Assembly: GCA_009786735.1 (NCBI GenBank) | Contig: WQRM01000005.1 | Location: forward strand, 1-23,487 | Reading direction: 5' to 3' | Length of the DNA stretch: 23,487 nucleotides | Source of the DNA: Oscillospiraceae bacterium | GTDB lineage: Bacteria; Bacillota; Clostridia; Oscillospirales; Acutalibacteraceae | Part shown: positions 1-5,784 of the stretch, piece by piece | Position numbering within the stretch: the stretch's first letter is position 1 | Layout: every line of letters begins with the position of its first letter | The notes under the pieces: model-generated | Databases searched by the model: none | What the model was told of the DNA's origin: nothing | What the model saw: only the letters and a program-made list of their open reading frames with translations | Made by a program: the position numbers and the translations under genes

Positions 1-264
1 ATCCCCGCCACATCGCAGAACCAACGCGGTGCGGAAATGTTCATCAACTTCTTGCTTGAGCCTGCCGTCGCACGCCTGAACGCCGAGTCCGTGTTCTACG
101 CCTTCCCGCACACCGAAGTGGTGGACTACGAAGGCTTCAGCCGCCGCGGCGACCCCATCCTGTTCCCCGAGAACCTGCCGCCCTACCAGCGCTTTGTTGA
201 CCAACCGCGCGAGTTCATCTCCCTGCGCTACAGCCTGTGGGATGAAATCCGCAACATTAGATAA
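1..264 (+). CDS. potD: Spermidine/putrescine ABC transporter substrate-binding protein, C-terminal fragment
   Basis: This is the last 87 codons of a gene that begins before the window; the reading frame is open from base 1 to the TAA at 262-264. The visible residues (an IPATSQNQ stretch, then AEMFINFLLEP and a late YSLWDEIRN) match the closing part of PotD-type periplasmic-binding proteins, where a helix with a FINFLL core precedes the final lobe. In that family the protein is a lipid-anchored receptor that hands polyamines to the PotABC importer. The internal ATG at 37 is not the start. The assignment rests on a short segment, so another family 1 solute-binding protein is possible. Confidence 0.72.
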   Translation: MPATSQNQRGAEMFINFLLEPAVARLNAESVFYAFPHTEVVDYEGFSRRGDPILFPENLPPYQRFVDQPREFISLRYSLWDEIRNIR

Positions 265-276
265 ACGCGGAGTTTT

Positions 277-340
277 GCAACTTTTTTGAAAAAAAGTTGC
301 GCAAAAAACTTTAGCCGCTTCGCGCTGGACGATTATGATA
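277..340 (+). repeat. Intergenic palindrome-plus-tail repeat, copy A
   Basis: A perfect palindrome (GCAACTTTTTT, loop GA, its complement; 277-300) is followed by CAAAAAACTTTAG (302-314), CCGCTTCGCG (315-324) and GATTAT (331-336). The same order of parts recurs at 1885-1940, and an inverted, shorter version lies at 388-428. The palindrome arms differ between copies but the tail is conserved. It lies just after the potD-like stop codon and may work as a transcript-end hairpin, but it has no clean T-run. Confidence 0.6.
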
Positions 341-347
341 AAACAAA

Positions 348-378
348 CCCCAACTTCCTGCCGCGCAGAGAGTTGGGG
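348..378 (+). terminator. Hairpin downstream of potD, possible terminator
   Basis: CCCCAACT at 348-355 pairs perfectly with AGTTGGGG at 371-378 around a 15-nt loop. The 3' flank is only AT-rich (ATTATTAAT), not a T-run, so termination is uncertain. It sits between two oppositely oriented copies of the intergenic repeat. Confidence 0.35.
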
Positions 379-387
379 ATTATTAAT

Positions 388-428
388 CTAAAGTTCTTTT
401 TGCTTCTTTTTCTTTCAAGAAAAAGAAG
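388..428 (-). repeat. Intergenic palindrome-plus-tail repeat, copy B (inverted)
   Basis: Read on the minus strand, a perfect 12-bp-arm palindrome (403-428, arm CTTCTTTTTCTT) is followed by CAAAAAGAACTTTAG (402 down to 388), the same tail as in copies A and C. It lies downstream of the minus-strand aminopeptidase and could help end its transcript. The GC-rich block 429-463 between it and the stop codon can also fold (CTGC with GCAG, GGCG with CGCC). Confidence 0.55.
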
Positions 429-463
429 GCCTGCGCGGCGAGCGCACTTCGCGCCGCAGCGCT

Positions 464-1867
464 TCACTCAGCTTTGAAGAAGGCATCGCAGGCCCAGAAC
501 ATCATGGCGATGTCGGTTTTGGCGGCGAGCTCGAAGGGCGCGTGCATGCTCAGCAGGGGCACACCGAGGTCAACGACTTCGAGGTTGAGCTTGGCGAGGA
601 ACATCGCGAGAGTGCCGCCGCCGCCTTCGTCCACTTTGCCCAGCAGACCAGCCTGCCAGAGGATGCCTGCGTCGTCAAGCACGCGGCGCAGCCAACCGAT
701 GAACTCGGCGTTGGCGTCGCTTGCGCCGCTTTTGCCGCGGCTGCCGGTGTATTTGGTGAGCACGAGACCTTGGCTCATATAGGCGCTGTTGAGCGGATCC
801 ATGACGTTGGGCCAAGTGGGGTCGAAGCCCGCGTCCACGTCGGCGGAAAGGCATTTGCTGTTGCGCAGCATGGTGCGCGGGTTTGCGCCTTGGGCGAGGG
901 CGAGGTCGTGCAGGAAGTCATTGAGGAAGTTCGAGTCGAGCCCCGTGTTACCCACCGAGCCAATCTCTTCTTTGTCGGCGAGCACGGTCACGGCGGTGTA
1001 GTCGGGGTTTTCGAGGGCGAAAATGGCCTCGGTGCAGGGGTAGCTACACACACGGTCATCGTGACCATATGCACCGATGAGCGCGCGGTCAAAGCCGATG
1101 TCGCAGGCGTTGATGGCGGGCACGGCTTCAAATTCGGCGCTGATGAAGTCCTCCTCCACCATGCCGTAGGTGTCGTGCAGGTGCTTGAGAATCGCAAGTT
1201 TGAAGCCCTCGGCCTTGCCGTCAAGCATCAGCGGACGGCTGCCAACGATGATGTTGAGCTCCTCGCCTTTGATGCCCTCTTTGAGCTTGCGTTCGCTTTG
1301 CTCGCTGGCCAGATGCGGCAGCAAGTCGGTGATGCAAAAGCGTGGGTCGCCGTCTTCTTCACCAATGCAGATGTCCACAACCGAGCCGTCTTTTTTCACC
1401 ACCACGCCGTGCAGCGCAAGGGGGATGGTCACCCATTGATACTTGCGCACACCGCCATAGTAGTGCGTTTTCGCAAGGGCGAGACCTTTGTCTTCATACA
1501 GCGGGTTTTGCTTGAGATCCAGCCGCGGGCTGTCGATATGCGCGGCGGCCATGCGCAGGCCGTCCTCCAAGCCGCGCTTGCCCAGCACGGTCAATATCAC
1601 AGACTTGTTGCGCTGGTTGAGGTAAATTTTTGCGCCCGGCTCATAATTCTTGCCGGGCTCGAACTCCACAAAGCCCAGCTTTTCTGCGCGGGCGATGGTC
1701 CAGTTCGCGCAGGCGCGCTCGGTTTTGCACAGGTCAAGGTAGTGCTTGTAGCCCTCGCAAAACGCATCGGCTTCGGCAATTTCCTCGGCGGTGAGCACCT
1801 CGCAGGCATGCTTCTGGCGGCGGCAAAGCTGCTCGCGCAGCAGGTCGGCTTGTGTTTTGTCTGTCAT
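464..1867 (-). CDS. M18 family aspartyl aminopeptidase
   Basis: Cytoplasmic di-zinc metallopeptidase that removes N-terminal, usually acidic, residues from peptides; M18 enzymes form large tetrahedral dodecamers. The 467-aa length is normal for the family. The expected motifs are all present: AAHIDSPR (H110, D112), YGHDDRV (H269, D270), DKEEIGS (E300, E301), SADVDAG (D343/D345) and MHAPFE (H442). The ATG at 1867 is preceded on its strand by AAAGGA at normal spacing. It lies 66 bp behind the Sua5-CoaE gene with no convincing promoter of its own between them, so it is probably read from the upstream transcript. A perfect 16-bp palindrome, GCTACTTTAAAGTAGC, sits in its leader (1885-1900). Copies of one intergenic repeat lie on both sides of it. 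Confidence 0.93.
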   Translation of the reverse strand: MTDKTQADLLREQLCRRQKHACEVLTAEEIAEADAFCEGYKHYLDLCKTERACANWTIARAEKLGFVEFEPGKNYEPGAKIYLNQRNKSVILTVLGKRGLEDGLRMAAAHIDSPRLDLKQNPLYEDKGLALAKTHYYGGVRKYQWVTIPLALHGVVVKKDGSVVDICIGEEDGDPRFCITDLLPHLASEQSERKLKEGIKGEELNIIVGSRPLMLDGKAEGFKLAILKHLHDTYGMVEEDFISAEFEAVPAINACDIGFDRALIGAYGHDDRVCSYPCTEAIFALENPDYTAVTVLADKEEIGSVGNTGLDSNFLNDFLHDLALAQGANPRTMLRNSKCLSADVDAGFDPTWPNVMDPLNSAYMSQGLVLTKYTGSRGKSGASDANAEFIGWLRRVLDDAGILWQAGLLGKVDEGGGGTLAMFLAKLNLEVVDLGVPLLSMHAPFELAAKTDIAMMFWACDAFFKAE

Positions 1868-1884
1868 GGGTGGCTTCCTTTCTC

Positions 1885-1940
1885 GCTACTTTAAAGTAGC
1901 ACAAAAACTTTAGTCCGCTTCGCGGGGAATGGATTATAAT
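1885..1940 (+). repeat. Intergenic palindrome-plus-tail repeat, copy C
   Basis: The perfect palindrome GCTACTTTAAAGTAGC (1885-1900) is followed by CAAAAACTTTAG (1902-1913), CCGCTTCGCG (1915-1924) and GATTATAAT (1932-1940). This is the same order and orientation as copy A at 277-340. The last bases overlap the end of the Sua5-CoaE coding region (stop at 1934-1936). Because it lies in the aminopeptidase leader, the palindrome could also act as an operator or RNA hairpin. Confidence 0.55.
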
Positions 1941-3559
1941 TGAGATAAAGTATAGTCCATCGGCAAAATGCTGGTGAGCAGCTCGCGCAACTTGGCGGCA
2001 AGCTCCTCTTCGCCTTGCGCGTTGTCTATGGTAGTATGCCCCGAAAAATCCATGTTTGCTTGCGCGGCCATGCGTTGGTCGGCAGCATCGGCGGTCATGC
2101 CATCGCGGGCGAGGATGCGTGCGCGGCGCACGTCATCCGGTGCGGTGATGACCGCAATGTGATCGCAGTGGTGAGCAATTTCGCTCTCCAACAGCACCGC
2201 GGCGTCAACCACCACCACACGACCCTGTGCGGCACGCATGCGCTCAAACGCAAGCGCTGTGATTGCCTTGTGGGTGATGGCGTTGAGCACACGGCGCGTG
2301 TCTGCGTTAACAAACGCGCGGGCAGCCAATTCGCCGCGGTTGAGCGTGCCGTCATCACGCACGATTTCTGCGCCGAAATCGGCAGCGAGTTCCCGCAGCA
2401 CAGGCGAGCCAGGGTGCACAATCTCGCGGGCGAGGTCGTCGCAGTCAATCACCAAGCAGCCCATGTTGGCAAGCAGCGTTGCGGCAGTGCTTTTGCCCGC
2501 ACCCGTGGGGCCGCATAACCCCAACACGAAGTTCGGCGATTGCGTGCGAAAATCCGCGGCGCGCAACAGGCGGTTATATGCCGCAAGCCCGATGCCGTCT
2601 TGGGCAGGCGGGCGCACAAACACAGTATGCAGGCGACGTTTGTCTAATTCACGCAGCGCGCCAAACAGCTGTTGCGCTTGCTCGCTTGCGTCGTTGCCAT
2701 AGGGCACGATTGCACACACGGGCAAGTCGATCTTCAGCAGAATTTCCACATCGCTGTCGAACACCAGCAAACCCTCCGGCTGTTCGCGCTTGGCATAGGC
2801 CGCAAAGGCGCGCAGCGTGCCATGCACGAGAGTCAGTTGCGCTTTTGGGGCATAGTGCCGATGTTTGAGCCCGGGGCTGGCGGGCTGCTCATGTTCGCCA
2901 AGCGGTTGCGTCACGGCGAGTGAAACGGCAATCTCGCGCCCCAGCACCTGCTCAATTTGCGCCTGCGTCACGCCGCCCGGGCGCAGCAGAACCGGTGTGC
3001 TGCCTGTTAGGTCAAGCACGGTGGATTCCACGCCCAAGGTGCATGCGCCGCCGTCTACAATCGCGGCAATGCGGCCGTTGAGGTCATCACGCACGTGCTG
3101 TGCGGTGGTTGGGCTGGGCGAGCCCGAGCGATTCGCGCTGGGCGCGGCAAGCGGGAGCTCACACACCTGCAGCAACGCAAGCGCCGCCGGGTGATTCGGC
3201 ACACGCAGCGCGATGGTGTCCAGTCCTGCAGTGGTGGCAACAGGCACGCTGGGGTGCTTGGGCAGAATCATCGTCAGCGGGCCGGGCCAAAAGGCGGCGG
3301 CGAGCTGTTTGGCTGGCAGGGGGAACTCACGCACCAGCGGCAGCGCCTGCTTTGCGTCGGCGATGTGCACAATGAGCGGGTTGTCTTGCGGACGCCCCTT
3401 TGCGGTGAAGATCTTCGCCACGGCGGCGGGGCTCAACGCATTTGCAGCAAGACCATACACCGTCTCCGTGGGCATGGCGAGCACTTCGCCTGCCCGCAGC
3501 ATGTGCGCGGCAACGAGGATATCATTTGGGCTGTGCGCTTGTAGGTTGAGCGTTGTCAT
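1934..3559 (-). CDS. Fusion of Sua5/YrdC threonylcarbamoyl-AMP synthase and dephospho-CoA kinase
   Basis: One 541-aa frame carries two enzymes. Residues about 12-200 are a YrdC/Sua5 domain (PTETVYGL at 30-37, KGRP at 54-57, SANRSG at 141-146), which makes threonylcarbamoyl-AMP for tRNA t6A37 modification. The linker motif SPGLKHRHYAP (about 228-238) and residues to about 335 are the Sua5 C-terminal domain. Residues about 344-541 are a CoaE kinase, with P-loop GPTGAGKST (350-358), DCDDLAREI and VVDAAVLLE, which phosphorylates dephospho-CoA. I chose the ATG at 3559 because AAGGA lies about 9 nt upstream; an in-frame extension to 3628 would run through the promoter and terminator. No stop, frameshift or internal ribosome site is visible at the junction, so the fusion looks genuine. 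The two pathways have no obvious metabolic link. Confidence 0.92.
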   Translation of the reverse strand: MTTLNLQAHSPNDILVAAHMLRAGEVLAMPTETVYGLAANALSPAAVAKIFTAKGRPQDNPLIVHIADAKQALPLVREFPLPAKQLAAAFWPGPLTMILPKHPSVPVATTAGLDTIALRVPNHPAALALLQVCELPLAAPSANRSGSPSPTTAQHVRDDLNGRIAAIVDGGACTLGVESTVLDLTGSTPVLLRPGGVTQAQIEQVLGREIAVSLAVTQPLGEHEQPASPGLKHRHYAPKAQLTLVHGTLRAFAAYAKREQPEGLLVFDSDVEILLKIDLPVCAIVPYGNDASEQAQQLFGALRELDKRRLHTVFVRPPAQDGIGLAAYNRLLRAADFRTQSPNFVLGLCGPTGAGKSTAATLLANMGCLVIDCDDLAREIVHPGSPVLRELAADFGAEIVRDDGTLNRGELAARAFVNADTRRVLNAITHKAITALAFERMRAAQGRVVVVDAAVLLESEIAHHCDHIAVITAPDDVRRARILARDGMTADAADQRMAAQANMDFSGHTTIDNAQGEEELAAKLRELLTSILPMDYTLSQL

Positions 3560-3593
3560 GTTCGTTGTCCTTGGTACATCTTTCCTAACAGTA

Positions 3594-3622
3594 AGTATAC
3601 CACAAAAATCGCCGACATGCAA
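3594..3622 (-). promoter_or_regulatory. Sigma-A promoter for the sua5-coaE fusion, inside the spoVT terminator
   Basis: On the minus strand, TTGCAT (3617-3622) and TATACT (3594-3599) are 17 bp apart, 35 bp upstream of the ATG at 3559. The -35 box lies in the loop and inner stem of the spoVT terminator hairpin, so a terminator and a promoter share the same bases. Confidence 0.6.
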
Positions 3623-3641
3623 GCCCATGTCAGCGATTTTT
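3604..3641 (-). terminator. Rho-independent terminator of spoVT
   Basis: A 16-bp stem (3604-3619 with 3626-3641, one mismatch) ends on the minus strand in a T-run, 18 bp after the spoVT stop codon. Confidence 0.75.
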
Positions 3642-3658
3642 TGTTATTTCGATTAAAC

Positions 3659-4198
3659 TTAGCCGTCTTCCATCTGCTTGCCCAAGAACGATGCCGCCAC
3701 TTGAATGAGCTTGACATCGGTGGGGGAAGGCGGTGTGCCGTTTTCGTCTTGCAGCATGACCACGCAGCCAGACACATCGCCGCCGCCAATGATCGGATAT
3801 GCCACAGCGGCATCGCGGTCAAGGCCCTCAATGGGGCGCAATTTTTCGCCGCCGGTGGAGTTAAAGCCGGTGCGGTTTTCGATGAGTGTCTCAAGGGCGC
3901 TGGTTAGGCGACGTTCGAGCACTTCTTTCTTGCTCAGCCCTGCGCAGGCAATCACGCGGTCACGGTCGGTGATGAGCACAGGCAAACCCGAGCTGCGGCA
4001 CAGCACCTCGGCATAGGGCTTGGTGGCAGAGCTAAGCTCACCCACAGGCGAATATTTCTTGAAAATGACCTCACCGTTTGCGTCGGTGAAAATCTCCAGC
4101 GGGTCGCCTTCACGTATGCGCATGGTGCGCCGAATTTCTTTTGGTATGACCACGCGGCCCAAGTCGTCGATGCGCCGCACAATTCCGGTTGCTTTCAT
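3659..4198 (-). CDS. spoVT: Stage V sporulation protein T
   Basis: Forespore transcription factor of the AbrB/SpoVT family, which in Bacillus tunes the sigma-G regulon. The N-terminus (MKATGIVRRIDDLGRVVIPK, residues 1-20) is the classic swapped-hairpin AbrB DNA-binding domain, spanning about residues 1-50. Residues about 60-179 form the GAF-like domain that distinguishes SpoVT from short AbrB proteins; the length of 179 aa is normal. The ATG at 4198 gives the canonical MKATG start and has GTGAGGA about 9 nt upstream; a TTG two codons earlier is less likely. A sigma-G-like promoter lies at 4237-4265 and a terminator follows, so the gene appears monocistronic. Its presence marks an endospore former. 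Confidence 0.95.
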   Translation of the reverse strand: MKATGIVRRIDDLGRVVIPKEIRRTMRIREGDPLEIFTDANGEVIFKKYSPVGELSSATKPYAEVLCRSSGLPVLITDRDRVIACAGLSKKEVLERRLTSALETLIENRTGFNSTGGEKLRPIEGLDRDAAVAYPIIGGGDVSGCVVMLQDENGTPPSPTDVKLIQVAASFLGKQMEDG

Positions 4199-4236
4199 CT
4201 GCAATCATCCTCACTTCAATTTGTGGTAACAAGATG

Positions 4237-4265
4237 TATTGTGCGCGAAAGCCGGGAAGTTATGC
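4237..4265 (-). promoter_or_regulatory. Sigma-G-like promoter for spoVT
   Basis: On the minus strand, GCATA (4261-4265) and CACAATA (4237-4243) are separated by exactly 17 bp. This is close to the Bacillus sigma-G pattern (GHATR, 17-18 bp, CATWHTA) with one mismatch in the -10. It lies about 39 bp upstream of the ATG, and spoVT is a known sigma-G target in Bacillus. Confidence 0.55.
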
Positions 4266-4359
4266 AAGCGCACGCATGGCGATTTTTGGGAATAACTGCG
4301 CCAATATTGCCCATTCCATTTTACCGCACACGAGGGCTTTAGTCAATAGCAATGTTTTC

Positions 4360-4398
4360 CAGAGAAAAGCAAAAGCAGCCAACATATGTTGACTGCTT
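4360..4398 (-). terminator. Rho-independent terminator of the SRP RNA gene
   Basis: AAGCAG (4373-4378) and CTGCTT (4393-4398) close a hairpin whose inner part, CAACATATGTTG, is itself a perfect palindrome. On the minus strand it is followed by TTTTGCTTTT. It begins right after the closing stem of the SRP RNA. Confidence 0.8.
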
Positions 4399-4546
4399 GG
4401 TTTGTTTGGCAAGTTGATGTAGCGCACAGGCGGGCTGTGGCGCGCGCAACGGTCTGCGGAATGCTGCTCGGTTCCCCGCCTGACATGGTTGGCAGTGCTG
4501 TGCCGCACAGAACCTGCACACTACAGCAACCCGCCAAACAAAAAAT
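4399..4546 (-). ncRNA. ffs: Signal recognition particle RNA, small bacterial type (4.5S-like)
   Basis: RNA scaffold of the signal recognition particle, which binds Ffh and targets membrane and secreted proteins. On the minus strand the conserved domain IV is clear: ATGTCAGG, then a GGAA tetraloop closed by CGG/CCG, then AGCAGCATT (about 4456-4484). The ends pair as one long hairpin: GTTTGGC (from about 4541) with GCCAAAC (about 4404-4410), and GTTG..GTAG with CTAC..CAAC just inside. The length of about 145 nt and the lack of an Alu domain indicate the small type. It starts directly behind the rpsR stop codon with no clear promoter of its own, so it may be processed from the ribosomal-protein transcript. 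A strong terminator follows. The exact ends are estimated. Confidence 0.85.
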
Positions 4547-4559
4547 CAAAAAACTTGTG

Positions 4560-4829
4560 TTACTCTGCGGTGTAGGGCAGCAACGCCACCATGCGCGCAC
4601 GCTTGATTGCGGTGGTGAGGGTGCGTTGGTGCTTGGCACAAGTGCCGGTCATGCGACGGGGCAGAATTTTCGCCCGCTCGCTGATGTATTTGTTCAGGCG
4701 GGGCACGTCTTTGTAGTCGATGTGCTCCACTTTGTCCACACAGAACGAGCACACTTTGCGGCGACGGCGGCGTTGTGGGCGGCGGTCGTCACGATCTTCG
4801 CGGTCACGCGAGTTAGGGTTATATGCCAT
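4560..4829 (-). CDS. rpsR: 30S ribosomal protein S18
   Basis: Small-subunit protein that binds 16S rRNA as a heterodimer with S6. The 89-aa product has the basic N-terminal tail (arginine-rich residues 8-25) and the conserved core [20 protein letters not shown] and [19 protein letters not shown]. Four potential zinc ligands are present (C27, C30, C64, H67), the so-called C+ form. The ATG at 4829 is preceded by AGGAG. It is the last protein gene of the rpsF-ssb-rpsR operon and lies 45 bp after ssb; the gap holds a 7-bp tandem array. Confidence 0.97.
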   Translation of the reverse strand: MAYNPNSRDREDRDDRRPQRRRRRKVCSFCVDKVEHIDYKDVPRLNKYISERAKILPRRMTGTCAKHQRTLTTAIKRARMVALLPYTAE

Positions 4830-4843
4830 AATAAAATTCTCCT

Positions 4844-4878
4844 AATCTAATGTCTAATATCTAGTGTCTAGCCTCTAG
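4844..4878 (-). repeat. Five tandem degenerate heptamers between ssb and rpsR
   Basis: Read on the minus strand, five consecutive 7-mers follow the pattern YTAGANN: CTAGAGG, CTAGACA, CTAGATA, TTAGACA, TTAGATT. The first unit includes the ssb stop codon TAG, and the last runs directly into the AGGAG ribosome site of rpsR. Confidence 0.75.
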
Positions 4879-5342
4879 AACGGCAGGTCATCATCGCCGG
4901 CGATTTCGTCAAAGTCTGCCGCGCTTGCGGTGGAGTATGACGACTGTTGCTGGGCGTTGCCGCGTTCGGGCGGGGGTTCGGGCAGGGGCGGCTGCTCGCG
5001 GAAGTTACCACCGCCGCCACCTTGGCTGCGTTCACCGGTGAAGTGGATGTTCTCGGCTACCAACTCAACGGCTTCACGCTTGTTGCCGTTTTTGTCTTCA
5101 TAGCTGCGCACTTGAATGTTGCCCATCACGGCAACCATGCTGCCTTTTTTGAAGTAACGGCTGAGAAATTCTGCGCTTTGACGCCATGCCACGCAGCGGA
5201 TGAAGTCGGTTTCGCGCTCTTGGTTTTGCCCTTTGAAGCGGCGGTCAACCGCCACGGTGAACGAACAAACCGAAACGCCGCTGCCTGTGCTTTTGAGTTC
5301 CGGGTCTGCGGTGAGGCGACCCATGATCATCGCATAGTTCAT
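4875..5342 (-). CDS. ssb: Single-stranded DNA-binding protein
   Basis: Tetrameric protein that coats single-stranded DNA in replication, repair and recombination. The 155-aa product has an OB-fold at about residues 1-105 (MNYAMIMGRLTADPEL, the DFIRCVAWRQSAEF core, MVAVMGNIQVRSYEDKNGNKR). A Gly/Pro/Gln-rich disordered linker follows, and the acidic tail ends in DDDLPF, the docking peptide for partner proteins. The ATG at 5342 is almost contiguous with the rpsF stop (5345-5347), which indicates translational coupling. Gene order rpsF-ssb-rpsR is conserved across Firmicutes. This is the replicative paralogue, not a phage-type SSB. Confidence 0.97.
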   Translation of the reverse strand: MNYAMIMGRLTADPELKSTGSGVSVCSFTVAVDRRFKGQNQERETDFIRCVAWRQSAEFLSRYFKKGSMVAVMGNIQVRSYEDKNGNKREAVELVAENIHFTGERSQGGGGGNFREQPPLPEPPPERGNAQQQSSYSTASAADFDEIAGDDDLPF

Positions 5343-5344
5343 TC

Positions 5345-5644
5345 CTAGTCCTCCCGACGAATCACCATGCAGCGCAACACGCCGTCGGTGATGCCAGCCA
5401 CGCGCTCAAGCTCGGCGGGGAATTCCGGTGCCGCGGTGAACACGAACAGCATGTAGTAGCCTTCGGTTTCTCTTTTGTTGATGAGATAGGCCAAGCGACG
5501 TTTGCCCATGTCTTTGGTCTGCTCTGCATCGAGGGTTGCGTTTTGCTCAATGAGGGTTTGAAACCGCTCTTTGAGCGCGTTGATGGCTTCCTCGCCGGGC
5601 AGCATGGAAAACACCATCATCGCTTCGTAGTTGTGTTGTGCCAT
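5345..5644 (-). CDS. rpsF: 30S ribosomal protein S6
   Basis: Small-subunit protein that pairs with S18 on the 16S rRNA platform. The 99-aa product begins MAQHNYEAMMVFS and contains DMGKRRLAYLINKRETEGYYMLFVFTA split around the S6 beta sheet. The ATG at 5644 was chosen over longer in-frame starts because AAGGAGG lies 5 nt upstream and the transcription start is near 5734. The leader carries a structure resembling the S6:S18 autoregulatory element. The gene is driven by a consensus promoter that starts only 16 bp beyond the preceding lipoprotein stop codon. With no terminator between them, some read-through from the lipoprotein promoter is possible. Confidence 0.97.
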   Translation of the reverse strand: MAQHNYEAMMVFSMLPGEEAINALKERFQTLIEQNATLDAEQTKDMGKRRLAYLINKRETEGYYMLFVFTAAPEFPAELERVAGITDGVLRCMVIRRED

Positions 5645-5650
5645 AGTTTC

Positions 5651-5689
5651 CTCCTTATGGACGGTGGACCGCATTGTGCGGCCAAGAAG
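5651..5689 (-). promoter_or_regulatory. Probable S6:S18 ribosomal-protein leader (autoregulation)
   Basis: In the rpsF mRNA leader, a hairpin TGGCCGCA/TGCGGTCCA (5684 down to 5665) is followed at once by CCG (5664-5662). An outer stem can form between CTTCT (5689-5685) and AGGAG (5655-5651), which is the Shine-Dalgarno site. The known S6:S18 leader has a conserved CCG beside an apical hairpin that mimics the 16S site. The fold was read by eye. Confidence 0.55.
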
Positions 5690-5740
5690 ATTCCCTGTGC
5701 TGTGAAGCATGCAGGGCGCGGATAGTTCCCGCGACTTTAT

Positions 5741-5769
5741 AGTATAGCACAGGTGGGTTGGCTTGTCAA
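5741..5769 (-). promoter_or_regulatory. Consensus sigma-A promoter of rpsF-ssb-rpsR
   Basis: On the minus strand, TTGACA (5764-5769) and TATACT (5741-5746) are separated by 17 bp, giving a leader of about 90 nt. Confidence 0.85.
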
Positions 5770-5784
5770 GCGTTTTCTGCGAGA

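Noticed and set aside
277..428. CRISPR array
   Set aside because: The repeats are palindromes of differing sequence in both orientations with irregular spacing, with no regular spacers and no cas genes in the window.
286..477. 63-codon frame in the potD-aminopeptidase gap
   Set aside because: It is formed by the two repeat hairpins, has a basic low-complexity product and no ribosome site.
542..1894. Long plus-strand open frame of 450 codons opposite the aminopeptidase
   Set aside because: It is antisense to a clear M18 gene with all motifs, has skewed composition (Val/His/Ala-rich), and has no ribosome site or family resemblance.
1885..1940. Sigma-A promoter for the aminopeptidase at the TATAAT near 1933-1940
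   Set aside because: No acceptable -35 lies 16-18 bp upstream on the minus strand, and the TATAAT is part of the intergenic repeat and the coding end of the previous gene.
3560..3628. 23-codon N-terminal extension of the Sua5-CoaE fusion
   Set aside because: It would be translated from the terminator/promoter region upstream of the likely transcript start, and the ATG at 3559 has a good ribosome site.
4386..4850. Plus-strand frame of 154 codons over ffs and rpsR
   Set aside because: It runs across the SRP RNA and antisense to S18, and its product has no recognisable features.
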